64,000 bases of DNA from UBA4312 sp002394635 (GCA_946539765.1 CAMNHO010000001.1:124001-188000), one strand, 5' to 3'. Shown: positions 50,084-59,449, counted from the stretch's first letter. Numbers and translations are program-made. The notes: a model not told the origin generated them from the letters alone.

Positions 50084-51181
50084 ATGGCAGGAATTAGTTT
50101 TAAACATGTTGTAAAAACATATGATAACGGCGTAACTGTTATTCCAGATTTAAATCTGGATATTAAAGATAAAGAATTCGTTGTCCTGGTCGGACCTTCA
50201 GGTTGTGGTAAGTCCACGACCCTGCGTATGATTGCCGGCCTGGAATCCATCACAGATGGCGAATTGTACATTGGAGATCAGCTGATCAACTCTGTAGCTC
50301 CAAAAGACCGTGATATCGCCATGGTATTCCAGAGTTATGCTCTGTATCCACATATGACGGTTTATAAGAACATGGCCTTCGCTTTACAGCTGATGAAGAC
50401 GCCAAAAGAAGAAATCGATCGAAAAGTTCGTGCGGCTGCCAAAATTCTGGAACTGGAGCCGTATCTGGATCGAAAACCGAAAGCTTTATCCGGAGGACAA
50501 AGACAGCGTGTGGCCCTTGGACGAGCCATGGTCCGCGATCCGAAAGTATTCTTACTGGATGAACCATTGTCAAATCTGGACGCAAAGCTGCGTACGGAAA
50601 TGAGAAGCCAGATCAGTAAGCTACATAAAGATCTGCAGACAACATTTGTATATGTAACCCATGACCAGACAGAAGCAATGACGATGGGAGATCGTATCTG
50701 TGTTATGAAGGATGGCGTTATCATGCAGTATGATACGCCTCAGAATCTCTATAATTATCCGGATAATATGTTTGTTGCCGGATTCATCGGATCACCGCAG
50801 ATGAACTTTATTGATGCGGTCGTTGAAAAAAGTACAGATGGATACAATCTAGTATTTGGCGATACAAAAGTCCCTTGTAATAACGAAGCATTGGCTTCTT
50901 ATGTTGGAAAGACAGTATGTATGGGAGTCCGTCCGGAAGATCTGCATGCCGAAAGTAACTATATTTCAAAAGAGGATTCTCCATTGATGGATGCGTACAT
51001 TGATCTGGATGAAATGATGGGTTCGGAAATCTATCTGTATCTGACCTATGCAGGACAGAAGCTGATTGCCCGCGTTCCAAGTCGTGTCAACGCAAAAGCA
51101 GATGAGAATATTGAATTAGCGATCGATACCAAGAAGATTCACGTATTCGATAAAGAAACGCAGCAAATTATTTGTCGCTAG
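50084..51181 (+). CDS. MsmK/UgpC-type sugar ABC transporter ATPase
   Basis: 365 residues. Walker A GPSGCGKST at 37-45, Q loop MVFQSYALYPHMTVY, signature LSGGQRQRVALGRAMV, Walker B VFLLDEPLSNLDAKLR, H loop VTHDQTEAMT. A C-terminal TOBE-type regulatory region from about 240 holds MGVRPEDLH. Bacillota often carry one such ATPase for several sugar transporters, but here it is encoded with its permeases. It energises uptake of the beta-glucoside. Confidence 0.93.
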   Translation: MAGISFKHVVKTYDNGVTVIPDLNLDIKDKEFVVLVGPSGCGKSTTLRMIAGLESITDGELYIGDQLINSVAPKDRDIAMVFQSYALYPHMTVYKNMAFALQLMKTPKEEIDRKVRAAAKILELEPYLDRKPKALSGGQRQRVALGRAMVRDPKVFLLDEPLSNLDAKLRTEMRSQISKLHKDLQTTFVYVTHDQTEAMTMGDRICVMKDGVIMQYDTPQNLYNYPDNMFVAGFIGSPQMNFIDAVVEKSTDGYNLVFGDTKVPCNNEALASYVGKTVCMGVRPEDLHAESNYISKEDSPLMDAYIDLDEMMGSEIYLYLTYAGQKLIARVPSRVNAKADENIELAIDTKKIHVFDKETQQIICR

Positions 51182-51190
51182 GTATTCTTT

Positions 51191-52204
51191 ATGACAGAAG
51201 TGAAACGATCGGAAGGTAAATTCGGAAAGCAGTATTTTGAAATCAGCAATGAAAATTTACGTTTAAAAGTATGTAATCTTGGATGTCATATCATGGAATT
51301 ATATACAAAAGATCGAAACGGAAATTTGGAAGATATTGTATTGGGCTATCGCGATGTAGAACAGTGTCACACCGATCTAAATTGTGTGGGATCGGTAGTG
51401 GGACGGGTGGCTAACCGCATAGCCTCTGCTTCTTTTCAACTGAATGGAATCACATACGAGCTGGTAAAAAACGATGGTAACAACAGTCTGCATGGCGGTG
51501 ATATCGGATTCAACCAAAAATTATTTGAAAGTCACATCATTCATAACGGAGTCACCTTTACGTATGTATCACCGGATGGAGAGCAAGGGTTTCCGGGCAC
51601 ATTGACATTAACGGTAACGTATGAGATTGTTAATGCAGAAGTGCGCATCCGCTATTTTGCGACAACGGATGCGGATACCTTGATCAATGTAACCAACCAT
51701 GCGTACTTTAATTTATCTGCCGGGAAGCAGAAAATATATGATCATCGTATTCGTATTGCAGCAGATCGGATTGCTTGTATTAGTGAGAACGGATTACCGG
51801 AGGGTGAATTTCTGGATGTGACAAATACACCGTTTGATTTTGTACAATTTCATACAATTGGAGAAAGGATCCATGATGATCATATTCAATTGAAAAGAGC
51901 CAACGGATATGATCACGGTTTTCTGTTAAATAAGAAAAAGGACCAGATTTATTTAGAGGATGATCTGAGCGGACGTCGGTTAGTCATTTCGACGGATATG
52001 CCGGTTGTACAGATGTATACCGCAAATTATTTAAACGGTACCATAGGTAAGGAAGGAAAAGTGTATGAAGACCGGGATGGGGTAGCTCTGGAAACACAGT
52101 TTTTATCTAACTCCATTCATTATGAAAAGGATTCACCGACAGTTTTAAGAAAAAATAAAACGTTTCATTCGCAAACCGTATTACGATTTGAAACATTTGA
52201 ATGA
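51191..52204 (+). CDS. galM: Aldose 1-epimerase (galactose mutarotase family)
   Basis: 337 residues. GRVANRIASASFQL, NNSLHGGDIGFNQKLF (substrate-binding Asn, His), VTNHAYFNLSA (catalytic His) and the later GVALETQFLSNSIHY (catalytic Glu) are conserved. It interconverts alpha- and beta-anomers of glucose. Phosphorolysis by the upstream phosphorylase releases one free glucose, so the mutarotase and the following glucokinase fit the pathway. The frame overlaps the next gene's longest frame by 4 nt. Confidence 0.9.
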   Translation: MTEVKRSEGKFGKQYFEISNENLRLKVCNLGCHIMELYTKDRNGNLEDIVLGYRDVEQCHTDLNCVGSVVGRVANRIASASFQLNGITYELVKNDGNNSLHGGDIGFNQKLFESHIIHNGVTFTYVSPDGEQGFPGTLTLTVTYEIVNAEVRIRYFATTDADTLINVTNHAYFNLSAGKQKIYDHRIRIAADRIACISENGLPEGEFLDVTNTPFDFVQFHTIGERIHDDHIQLKRANGYDHGFLLNKKKDQIYLEDDLSGRRLVISTDMPVVQMYTANYLNGTIGKEGKVYEDRDGVALETQFLSNSIHYEKDSPTVLRKNKTFHSQTVLRFETFE

Positions 52205-52215
52205 AGGGAGTACAA

Positions 52216-53160
52216 ATGCACGTATTTGGAGTAGATATTGGCGGAACCACTGTTAAAATCGGCCGTTTTACGGAAGATGGAAACATAAAAAACAAATGGG
52301 AAATTCCGACAAGAAAAGAAAATGACGGAGAATTGATCCTGCAGGATATTGCCGATTCCATTCACAGAGAAATGGGAATAAACGATATCGGTGCTTCGGA
52401 AGTTATTGGTATTGGTATTGGTGTACCTGGTCCGGTTTTAGAAAACGGTGTTGTGAACGGCTGTGTTAACTTAGGCTGGAAACAAAAGGATGTTACTACT
52501 GAGATGCAGGAATTGATGCATGGGATCCCGGCGTATGTAGGGAATGATGCCAATGTAGCTGCCCTTGGTGAATACTGGAAGGGTGGCGGTAAAGGTTTCA
52601 ATAACGTGATCATGGTGACACTGGGAACCGGTGTTGGTGCCGGTATTATTTTGCAGGGCAAGATCTTGGCAGGGACCAATGGAGCTGGTGGTGAAATCGG
52701 TCATTTCCATGTGAACGATGAAGAAACTGAATTATGCGGCTGTGGAAAAGCAGGTTGTTTGGAGCAATATGCATCGGCAACCGGTGTTGTACGAATGGCG
52801 AATAAAGTATTGAATACTACCGATAAAAGCGTATTGAAGGACTTGAGCAATCTTTCATGTAAGGATGTGTTTGATGCAGCGAAGGAAGGCGACCCGGCTG
52901 CTGCTTCCGTTGTAGAGCAGTTAGGAAAAACGCTGGGTACGGCATTGGCACATGTCTCGGCAACGGTAGATCCGGAAGTATTTGTCATTGGCGGCGGGGT
53001 ATCCAAAGCTGGCCAGATCGTTATTGACGTGGTGCAGAAATACTATAAGAAGTATGCATTCCACGCAACGGAAAACGCGGAATTTAAACTGGCTGTATTA
53101 TCCAATGATGCCGGTATGTACGGCGCTGTAAAAATGGCTATCGATGGGAATGCAAAATAG
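52216..53160 (+). CDS. glk: ROK-family glucokinase
   Basis: 314 residues. The ATP site GVDIGGTTVKIG lies at residues 5-16, followed by VGNDANVAALGE (catalytic Asp), LGTGVGAGII, GEIGH and the zinc-binding CGCGKAGCLEQYAS of the ROK family. It phosphorylates glucose released in the cytosol. The start is set at 52216, with AAGGGAG 6 nt upstream; an ATG at 52201 overlaps the galM stop but would make that site internal. It is the last gene of the sugar operon and is followed by a long hairpin. Confidence 0.9.
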   Translation: MHVFGVDIGGTTVKIGRFTEDGNIKNKWEIPTRKENDGELILQDIADSIHREMGINDIGASEVIGIGIGVPGPVLENGVVNGCVNLGWKQKDVTTEMQELMHGIPAYVGNDANVAALGEYWKGGGKGFNNVIMVTLGTGVGAGIILQGKILAGTNGAGGEIGHFHVNDEETELCGCGKAGCLEQYASATGVVRMANKVLNTTDKSVLKDLSNLSCKDVFDAAKEGDPAAASVVEQLGKTLGTALAHVSATVDPEVFVIGGGVSKAGQIVIDVVQKYYKKYAFHATENAEFKLAVLSNDAGMYGAVKMAIDGNAK

Positions 53161-53189
53161 ATTGACTTGAATGGAGCTGAAAATAAACT

Positions 53190-53227
53190 GGAAAGTAAGC
53201 GGATGAAGCATATCCGCTTTATTTTCC
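53190..53227 (+). terminator. Terminator of the beta-glucoside operon
   Basis: AAGCGGAT/ATCCGCTT core with flanking GGAAA/TTTTCC pairing. Confidence 0.85.
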
Positions 53228-53320
53228 AATGATACACACGAATGAGCATAGTTTTATAATTTTCGATTTTATTTTTTGTTAAAATCATGTATAATACCTT
53301 CTACAGGGAGATTTTGATAT

Positions 53321-53518
53321 ATGGCACGCAAAAAAAAGGATGGACGTAGAATTTCATATTATTTAGACAATGAAATTTATGAAAAATTAAGTGATTATGC
53401 CGAAGAGATGGGACAGACCCATACAATGGCCATCGAGAGAATATTGGAAGCCTTCTTTGAAGATGAGGATAATATTAAAAAGCCTATGAAAAGAAGGCAT
53501 AAGAACGAAGATCAATAA
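53321..53518 (+). CDS. Small ribbon-helix-helix-like protein
   Basis: 65 residues. RRISYYLDNEIYEKLSDYAE, then a turn and MAIERILEAFFEDED, gives the beta-strand, helix, turn, helix order of the Arc/CopG ribbon-helix-helix fold, with a basic N-terminus and C-terminus. It probably binds DNA as a dimer. No toxin-like partner gene is adjacent, so an antitoxin role is not supported. GGGAG lies 10 nt before the ATG, and TATAAT at 53290-53295 is a likely -10. A terminator overlaps its last codons. Confidence 0.75.
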   Translation: MARKKKDGRRISYYLDNEIYEKLSDYAEEMGQTHTMAIERILEAFFEDEDNIKKPMKRRHKNEDQ

Positions 53519-53531
53519 TGATCTTTTTTTT
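53508..53531 (+). terminator. Terminator of the ribbon-helix-helix gene
   Basis: AAGATC/GATCTT stem and a T run. Confidence 0.8.
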
Positions 53532-53586
53532 ATGACGGCAGCTAACATCTATGATAAAATACGTGTGTTGACGAAAGGAAATGACT

Positions 53587-55248
53587 ATGACTGAACCGGT
53601 AAGTAAGAATTTTATAGAAAGAATCATCGATGAAGATTTGGCGGAAGGAAAGTATACAAAAATTGCGACACGTTTTCCGCCGGAACCGAATGGATATCTT
53701 CATGTAGGGCATGCAAAATCCATTTTATTAAACTATGGATTGGCACAGGAGTATCATGGAGATTTTCATCTTCGATTTGACGATACAAATCCTGTGAAGG
53801 AAGATATGGAATTTGTAAAATCTATTGTATCCGATGTAGAGTGGCTGGGTGCTCATTATGTAGGTGAAGTAAAATTTGCCTCAAATTATTTCCCGCAAAT
53901 GTATGAAGCGGCCGTAAAGCTGATCAAAAAGGGAAAAGCTTTCGTGTGCGATCTGAGTGCTGAGCAGATCCGTGAATATCGTGGTACATTGACAGAGCCT
54001 GGAAAGAATTCCCCATACAGAGATCGAAGTATAGAAGAAAACCTGGATTTATTTGAACGAATGAAAAACGGTGAATTTGAAGACGGCTCGAAAGTATTGC
54101 GAGCCAAGATCGACATGGCGAGTCCGAATATCAATATGCGAGATCCGGTAATCTACCGTGTAGCTCATATGACACATCATAATACCGGAGATACATGGTG
54201 TATCTATCCGATGTATGATTTTGCCCATCCGATCGAAGATGCAATCGAAGGAATTACACATTCTATCTGTACACTGGAATTTGAAGACCATCGTCCATTG
54301 TATGACTGGGTGGTACGGGAATTGGAATACGAAAACCCTCCAAAACAGATTGAATTTGCCAAAATGTATTTAACCAATGTAATTACCGGAAAACGTTATA
54401 TTAAACGTTTGGTAGAGCAGAAAATCGTAGATGGATGGGATGATCCGCGTCTGGTTACGATTGCAGCGTTGCGCCGCCGTGGGTTTACACCAGAGTCTAT
54501 TAAGAAGTTTATGGATCTGGCTGGTGTTTCCAAGAGCAATTCGTCTGTCGACTATGCGATGCTTGAATATTGTATTCGGGATGATCTGAAGCCGAAGGCA
54601 CCGCGTTTGATGGCTGTTCTGGATCCAATCAAGCTAGTCATTGACAATTATCCGGAAGGGCAGGTCGAATATCTGGAAGCCACCAATAATGTGGAAAATC
54701 CAGAGCTAGGTGTTCGTCAGATTCCATTCAGCAAGGAACTGTGGATCGAGCGGGATGACTTCATGGAAGAACCGCCGAAAAAATACTTCCGTCTGTTTGT
54801 CGGCAATGAAGTTCGTCTGATGAATGCTTACTTCGTGAAATGCACCGGCTTTGAAAAGGATGAGCAGGGAAACGTAACAGTAGTACATTGTACTTATGAC
54901 CCGGAAACCAAAAGCGGATCGGGCTTTACGGGTCGTAAAGTCAAGGGTACGATTCACTGGGTACCGGTTAACCAGTCTAAAAAGGTAACGGTGCGTTTAT
55001 ATGAAAACCTTGTGGATGAAGAAAAAGGTGTTTATAACGAGGATGGCTCGGTAAACCTGAATCCGAATTCACTGACTGTGATCGATACAGCCTATATTGA
55101 GCAGACGATCGATCAGTATCAGCCGGGAGATTCGTTCCAGTTTATTCGGAATGGGTACTTCTGTATCGATACCAAGGATTCAAAAGAAGGCCAGCCGGTA
55201 TTTAACCGTATTACTTCCTTAAAGAGCTCCTTTAAATTACCAAAATAA
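53587..55248 (+). CDS. glnS: Glutaminyl-tRNA synthetase
   Basis: 553 residues. FPPEPNGYLHVGHAKSI carries the class I HVGH signature (39-42). The FDDTNP block, GWDDPRLVTIAALRRRG, and VSKSN in the KMSKS position are all typical of GlnRS. The C-terminal half is the beta-barrel anticodon-binding region, which distinguishes GlnRS from bacterial GluRS. Many Bacillota lack GlnRS and make Gln-tRNA by transamidation, so its presence is informative. The ATG at 53587 has AAAGGA 7 nt upstream; an ATG at 53581 is too close to it. Confidence 0.93.
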   Translation: MTEPVSKNFIERIIDEDLAEGKYTKIATRFPPEPNGYLHVGHAKSILLNYGLAQEYHGDFHLRFDDTNPVKEDMEFVKSIVSDVEWLGAHYVGEVKFASNYFPQMYEAAVKLIKKGKAFVCDLSAEQIREYRGTLTEPGKNSPYRDRSIEENLDLFERMKNGEFEDGSKVLRAKIDMASPNINMRDPVIYRVAHMTHHNTGDTWCIYPMYDFAHPIEDAIEGITHSICTLEFEDHRPLYDWVVRELEYENPPKQIEFAKMYLTNVITGKRYIKRLVEQKIVDGWDDPRLVTIAALRRRGFTPESIKKFMDLAGVSKSNSSVDYAMLEYCIRDDLKPKAPRLMAVLDPIKLVIDNYPEGQVEYLEATNNVENPELGVRQIPFSKELWIERDDFMEEPPKKYFRLFVGNEVRLMNAYFVKCTGFEKDEQGNVTVVHCTYDPETKSGSGFTGRKVKGTIHWVPVNQSKKVTVRLYENLVDEEKGVYNEDGSVNLNPNSLTVIDTAYIEQTIDQYQPGDSFQFIRNGYFCIDTKDSKEGQPVFNRITSLKSSFKLPK

Positions 55249-55264
55249 GATAAAGTATGTGATA

Positions 55265-55294
55265 GCCTGTCATTGGATGACAGGTTATTTTTTT
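55265..55294 (+). terminator. Terminator of glnS
   Basis: CCTGTCAT/ATGACAGG stem, 3-nt loop, then TTATTTTTTT. Confidence 0.88.
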
Positions 55295-55444
55295 ATGATA
55301 GGAACAATCGATGGGTTGCATCCGCTTTTAAGGGGGTTGATTTATTTTCATAGACTGTCATAATATAAATGTAAGTAATACTTAAATAAATGTTGTGACT
55401 ACCTTATGTGTGTAATAAAGATATGTGTAAAGGAGGAAGTATCT

Positions 55445-56095
55445 ATGAAACAACATATCCTAAAGAAATTGGTCTTTGTGTTGGTGATGGCTTCTCTGTG
55501 TTTTTCCTTTTCTATGTTTTCGTTAAAGGCCGCCGGTGAAATGACGATGGAAGAGGCAAAGGATAAAGTGTTGGATCTTGTCAACCTGAAATCAAAGGAT
55601 GTCACCTTTACAAAAGAGAAAAAAGAAGTAGAAAATGGTGTAGAAATCTATGTCATTGAGTTTGTCAACAAAAAGAAGACAGGGGAATATGAATTTGAAA
55701 TTGAAGTAGAAACCGGTGATGTTCTGGAAGCAAGTTATGAAAAGATAAGTTGGAAAAAACAAAAAAAGAGTCCGACGAAAGACGAATCGGTAAAAGCCAA
55801 CCAGACAGAAACGGATACCGGCAGCATGTTAACCGATCAACAGGCGCTGGCCATCGCACTGCAGGATGCAGGGTATAATGCACAAGCTGTTCTTGTCAAG
55901 GAAATCCATCTTTTTACCGCAAATAACGGGCAGAAAATCTACGATATTGAGTTTGTTGTCGCAACAGACAATGTAGAGTATGAGTATTATGTGGATGCGC
56001 AAGAGGGAACCATACTGAGCAAAGAAATAGACAATGAAGAAAACGATATTACGGATGATATGTATGATGATCCGGATTTGGGAACCGATGATTAG
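55445..56095 (+). CDS. Secreted PepSY-domain protein
   Basis: 216 residues. A signal peptide of about 28 residues ends near LKAAGE. Two PepSY-like repeats follow: MEEAKDKVLDLVNLKSKDV with EFEIEVETGDVLEASYE, then DQQALAIALQDAGYNAQAV with EYYVDAQEGTILSKE. A Lys/Thr-rich linker lies between them and the C-terminus is very acidic. PepSY domains bind or inhibit peptidases and metal in the envelope. AAAGGAGG precedes the ATG at 55445; the frame from 55406 has no site. The protein has no membrane anchor other than the signal. Confidence 0.85.
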   Translation: MKQHILKKLVFVLVMASLCFSFSMFSLKAAGEMTMEEAKDKVLDLVNLKSKDVTFTKEKKEVENGVEIYVIEFVNKKKTGEYEFEIEVETGDVLEASYEKISWKKQKKSPTKDESVKANQTETDTGSMLTDQQALAIALQDAGYNAQAVLVKEIHLFTANNGQKIYDIEFVVATDNVEYEYYVDAQEGTILSKEIDNEENDITDDMYDDPDLGTDD

Positions 56096-56127
56096 AATAT
56101 GGATCCATAAACAATGAAATAAAATAA

Positions 56128-56186
56128 AAAGCTCCCTTTATGAAAGACAGCGAATGCTAATCGCCGGCCATCAGAAAGGGAGCTTT
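56128..56186. terminator. Bidirectional terminator with a long structured loop
   Basis: A perfect 12-bp stem, AAAGCTCCCTTT (56128-56139) with AAAGGGAGCTTT (56175-56186). The 35-nt loop contains GCGA/TCGC and GCCGGC. On the minus strand TTTTTATTTTATT follows. Confidence 0.8.
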
Positions 56187-56206
56187 GATATAGGCAGAGA
56201 AAGGGG

Positions 56207-56839
56207 TTATTGATCCCCGATTTCACCGTTGAGAATAGCTTGCACGTTTTGTTTACGGACAATGATATGGGTTCCTGGCTGGTATTCATTATGGACGGCT
56301 TTCATTACCACCTTGGCAAAATCATCCGGTTCCAGCAGAGTATTCTGGTCTTCATCGGGAAACAGGCTTTTTCGCATTTTCGTCCGTGTTCTTGCCGGAG
56401 AGATGGTGACGATATTGATTCCGTCTTCCGCCCAGCACTTCATAGCCATGATAACGCCGGCTTTGGCGGCACAGTATCCACTCCATGTGGCGTGAGTTTC
56501 CACAGCAGCGGCACTGCCGACATTGACAATCTGCAGTTGTGGATTGTATTTCAATCCGATTTCTGTACAGTAGAAGACACCACCCAAATTGATTTCAATA
56601 TGTTTGCGGGCGCTTTCAAGATCCGTTTGGCGAATGGATTTGGGAACGACGTACCCAGCGTTGTTGATCAGAATATCTGGGTTGAATTCCTTCATTACAG
56701 ATTCGATCTGTTCCCAGTCCGTGACATCCATTTGTTGATGGCTGGTCGCCAGAACGGTATACCCTTCTTCTTCGAGTAATTTGACAATGGCCATCGCGAT
56801 ATCTCCATGACCACCGGTTATCAATACTTTTTTCTTCAT
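56207..56839 (-). CDS. Short-chain dehydrogenase/reductase (SDR)
   Basis: 210 residues, shorter than the roughly 250 of classical SDRs. Cofactor loop TGGHGDIA (the third Gly of TGxxxGxG is replaced by Ala), INNAGYVV, catalytic Ser in NVGSAAA, YCAAK (catalytic Tyr and Lys) and SPARTRTKM. Substrate unknown. The second of two adjacent ATGs is taken as the start because AGGTGAT lies just before it; rex begins with the same GGTGATAATGATG arrangement. It is convergent with the PepSY gene. Confidence 0.85.
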   Translation of the reverse strand: MKKKVLITGGHGDIAMAIVKLLEEEGYTVLATSHQQMDVTDWEQIESVMKEFNPDILINNAGYVVPKSIRQTDLESARKHIEINLGGVFYCTEIGLKYNPQLQIVNVGSAAAVETHATWSGYCAAKAGVIMAMKCWAEDGINIVTISPARTRTKMRKSLFPDEDQNTLLEPDDFAKVVMKAVHNEYQPGTHIIVRKQNVQAILNGEIGDQ

Positions 56840-56904
56840 CATTATCACCTACATCATTATACCATCAACCTTGGTTTCGTCACCTGTTTTCAAGACTGTT
56901 TCAA

Positions 56905-56932
56905 TAAAAAAAAAGGGACAGGATGTCCCTTT
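56905..56932 (-). terminator. Terminator downstream of tRNA-Gln
   Basis: AAAGGGACA/TGTCCCTTT stem with a 3-nt loop. On the minus strand about ten T residues follow, a very strong intrinsic terminator. Confidence 0.9.
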
Positions 56933-56941
56933 ATGGTTAAA

Positions 56942-57017
56942 TGGCTGGGGTACTTGGATTCGAACCAAGGAAATGCCAGATTCAGAGTCTGGTGCCTTAC
57001 CGCTTGGCTATACCCCA
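56942..57017 (-). tRNA. tRNA-Gln (anticodon CUG)
   Basis: 76 nt including an encoded CCA. Acceptor TGGGGTA/TACCCCA with discriminator G, D-arm AGCCAAGCGGTAAGGC, and anticodon stem CCAGA/TCTGG with loop CTCTGAA, so the anticodon is CTG. The T-arm carries GGTTCGAATCC. It reads CAG codons. It lies between the genes for GlnRS and GluRS and is followed by its own terminator, so it is transcribed alone. Confidence 0.95.
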
Positions 57018-57184
57018 ATGCGCTAATACATTGTACAATTTATTCTAAATATTTACAACTGTTTTTGTTGATTTTTTTATAAGATTATCATAGAACAAGT
57101 AAAATAATTGATTTTTTATCCTTATAGTATTGTTGAAAGAATGTTCGGGTTCATGTATCATATATTCGCGAAAGGATTGATATC

Positions 57185-58648
57185 ATGAACAAAACGAGAA
57201 CAAGATTTGCGCCGAGTCCGACAGGCTATATGCACATTGGAAATCTGAGAACGGCGTTATTTGAATATTTGATTGCCAAGCACGATGGAGGTGACTTCCT
57301 GCTGCGTATTGAAGATACAGACCAGCAAAGACAAGTGGAAGGAGCTGTGGATATCATCTACGATACTATGAAGATGTGCGGTCTGCAATGGGATGAAGGA
57401 CCGGATATTGGCGGTGATTTCGGACCCTATATTCAAAGCGAACGATTGCCGATGTATAAGGGGTATGCGGAAAAGCTGATCCAGCTTAAAGGCGCCCATT
57501 ATTGTTTCTGTAAAGAAGAAGACATTGAAGCGATGCGGAAAGAGCAGGGGGAAACGTTCCTGTTCGAAGACCCTTGTAAAAAGCTTAGTGAACAGGAAAT
57601 ACAGGAAAAACTGTCTTCCGGTCAGGAATACGTCATTCGTCAGACCATCGATCAAGTGGAAACGACCGCATTTGATGATGAAGTATATGGTCATATTGAA
57701 GTGGAAAGCGATATTCTAGATGAAATGGTATTGATCAAATCAGATGGATTCCCGACATACAATTTTGCCAATATCATCGATGATCATCAGATGCAGATCA
57801 GCCATGTGGTACGTGGAAATGAGTATTTATCGAGTACACCAAAATACAACTTGATCTATGATGCCTATGGTTGGCAGCGACCTGTGTATGTACACGTTCC
57901 ACCGGTGATGAAGGATGAACAGCACAAGCTCTCCAAACGAAATGGGGATGCCTCTTTCCAGGATCTGATTGCCAAGGGATATTTGCCGGAAGCTGTGATC
58001 AATTATATCGCCTTGTTGGGATGGTCGCCTGAATCCGATCAGGAAATCTTTACGTTGCAGGAATTAATCGAACAATTCGATATCCGACGCATTTCCAAGC
58101 GTCCGGCGATTTTTGATATCGATAAGCTGACCTGGATGAACAGTGTTTATTTAAGGGACATGGACGATCAAGCGTATTATGATCTGGTTATTCCACGTTT
58201 AAAAGAAGTATTGCACAAGACGTATGACTGGAACTATATTGCCGATCTGATCCGTCCACGTATCAATACGTTGAACGATATTGCGCAGTTAGTAGACTTC
58301 CTGGATTCGTATGATGAGCAATACGATCTGGAAATGTTCCGCCATAAACGGCAGAAATCAACGAAAGAAAGCTCTTTAAAGGTTTTGGAAGCGATGATGG
58401 AGCCGTTGGCTGGTTATGAGCACTGGGAGGATGCCCAGGCACTGCATGAATACTTATTAAGCATGCCGGCACAGATGGGCGTGAAGAACGGTGTCTTATT
58501 ATGGCCTATCCGTACTGCTTTATCCGGTAAAAAGGCAACTCCGGGAGGAGCTACAGAAATCGCTTATTTATTGGGAAAAGAAGAATGTTTACGTCGTATT
58601 CAGATTGGAATCGATCGTTTGAAACAAGTGATCAATGAACCGGCTTAA
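57185..58648 (+). CDS. gltX: Glutamyl-tRNA synthetase
   Basis: 487 residues. FAPSPTGYMHIGNLRTALFEYL has the class I signature as HIGN (17-20), then LLRIEDTDQQR, YNFANIIDDHQMQISHVVRGNEYL and HKLSKRNGD as the KMSKS equivalent. The C-terminal helical anticodon domain ends with GGATEIAYLLGKEECLRRI. It charges tRNA-Glu. Because GlnRS is also encoded, this enzyme need not charge tRNA-Gln. AAAGGA lies 9 nt before the ATG. Confidence 0.95.
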   Translation: MNKTRTRFAPSPTGYMHIGNLRTALFEYLIAKHDGGDFLLRIEDTDQQRQVEGAVDIIYDTMKMCGLQWDEGPDIGGDFGPYIQSERLPMYKGYAEKLIQLKGAHYCFCKEEDIEAMRKEQGETFLFEDPCKKLSEQEIQEKLSSGQEYVIRQTIDQVETTAFDDEVYGHIEVESDILDEMVLIKSDGFPTYNFANIIDDHQMQISHVVRGNEYLSSTPKYNLIYDAYGWQRPVYVHVPPVMKDEQHKLSKRNGDASFQDLIAKGYLPEAVINYIALLGWSPESDQEIFTLQELIEQFDIRRISKRPAIFDIDKLTWMNSVYLRDMDDQAYYDLVIPRLKEVLHKTYDWNYIADLIRPRINTLNDIAQLVDFLDSYDEQYDLEMFRHKRQKSTKESSLKVLEAMMEPLAGYEHWEDAQALHEYLLSMPAQMGVKNGVLLWPIRTALSGKKATPGGATEIAYLLGKEECLRRIQIGIDRLKQVINEPA

Positions 58649-58674
58649 TCTCCGGTTCTTTTTCAGGAGGGATT

Positions 58675-59442
58675 ATGAATTTCTTAGAAAATAAGTGGCT
58701 TCAGGCCGTTGTTATACTCCTGATCGGCTGGATTGCGGGCCCGTTGGTCAAGCGTTTATTTCTGAAATTGGGAAAGGCCATTCCTGAGCAGGGAGCGATG
58801 ACATTTATTGGTTCTTCGCTCAGTATTATTATTCGGATCATCGGGACAGTCATGGCTTTATCCAGCTTAGGGGTCAATACCAATGTCATCGTCGGTGCCC
58901 TGTCTGCAGCCGGACTCGGTATTTCGCTGGCATTAAAAGAGAACATGGCCAATGTGGCTGGAGGCATCCAGATTTTATTGACCAAACCTTTTTCCATCGG
59001 TGATTATATCCAGATTGGTGAATATGAAGGGGCCTGTACACGTCTGGAGGTCATGTTTACAACGTTATTGACCTTTGACAGACAAGAGGTCGTCATTCCG
59101 AATGCGATGATCATCTCTTCCATTGTTGTGAATTATTCGAAGGAAAAAAATCGAAGGATCCATATTCAGATGCCGATTTCTCATTCTACCAATCTGCCTC
59201 GGTGCATGCATACCTTTGAACAGATTATACGCCACCAGCCGGAGATCTTGAAAAATGAGGAATCCATCCAGGTCACGGTCGACAATTTCAAGGAAAGATA
59301 TGTTGTACTTGGCATCTATTGTTATGTTCCATACGAGATGTACTGGCCGACCTTGTTTGCGTTGCAGGAACAGCTGCAGCAGGCAAGAAAAGAAGTCGCT
59401 GAAGTACCGGCTTACAACATTCATGCAACCTCAGACAAATAA
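58675..59442 (+). CDS. MscS-family mechanosensitive channel
   Basis: 255 residues. One N-terminal helix, a second at about 42-62, and the pore helix (VIVGALSAAGLGISLALKEN) rich in Gly/Ala. A beta domain follows (GGIQILLTKPFSIGDYIQIGE, VIPNAMIISSIVVNYS) and then a cytosolic alpha/beta domain. It releases solutes under osmotic downshift. CAGGAGG precedes the ATG. The gene starts 27 nt after gltX and may be co-transcribed with it. An inverted repeat follows. Confidence 0.9.
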   Translation: MNFLENKWLQAVVILLIGWIAGPLVKRLFLKLGKAIPEQGAMTFIGSSLSIIIRIIGTVMALSSLGVNTNVIVGALSAAGLGISLALKENMANVAGGIQILLTKPFSIGDYIQIGEYEGACTRLEVMFTTLLTFDRQEVVIPNAMIISSIVVNYSKEKNRRIHIQMPISHSTNLPRCMHTFEQIIRHQPEILKNEESIQVTVDNFKERYVVLGIYCYVPYEMYWPTLFALQEQLQQARKEVAEVPAYNIHATSDK

Positions 59443-59449
59443 ATGTGTA

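Noticed and set aside
53321..53518. Type II antitoxin of a toxin-antitoxin pair
   Set aside because: The fold fits, but neighbours are glucokinase and GlnRS genes, and no toxin-like frame is adjacent.
56210..56779. A 189-residue open frame on the plus strand opposite the SDR gene
   Set aside because: It lies wholly antisense to a well-conserved SDR with intact motifs, has no ribosome binding site and codes for no recognisable domain.
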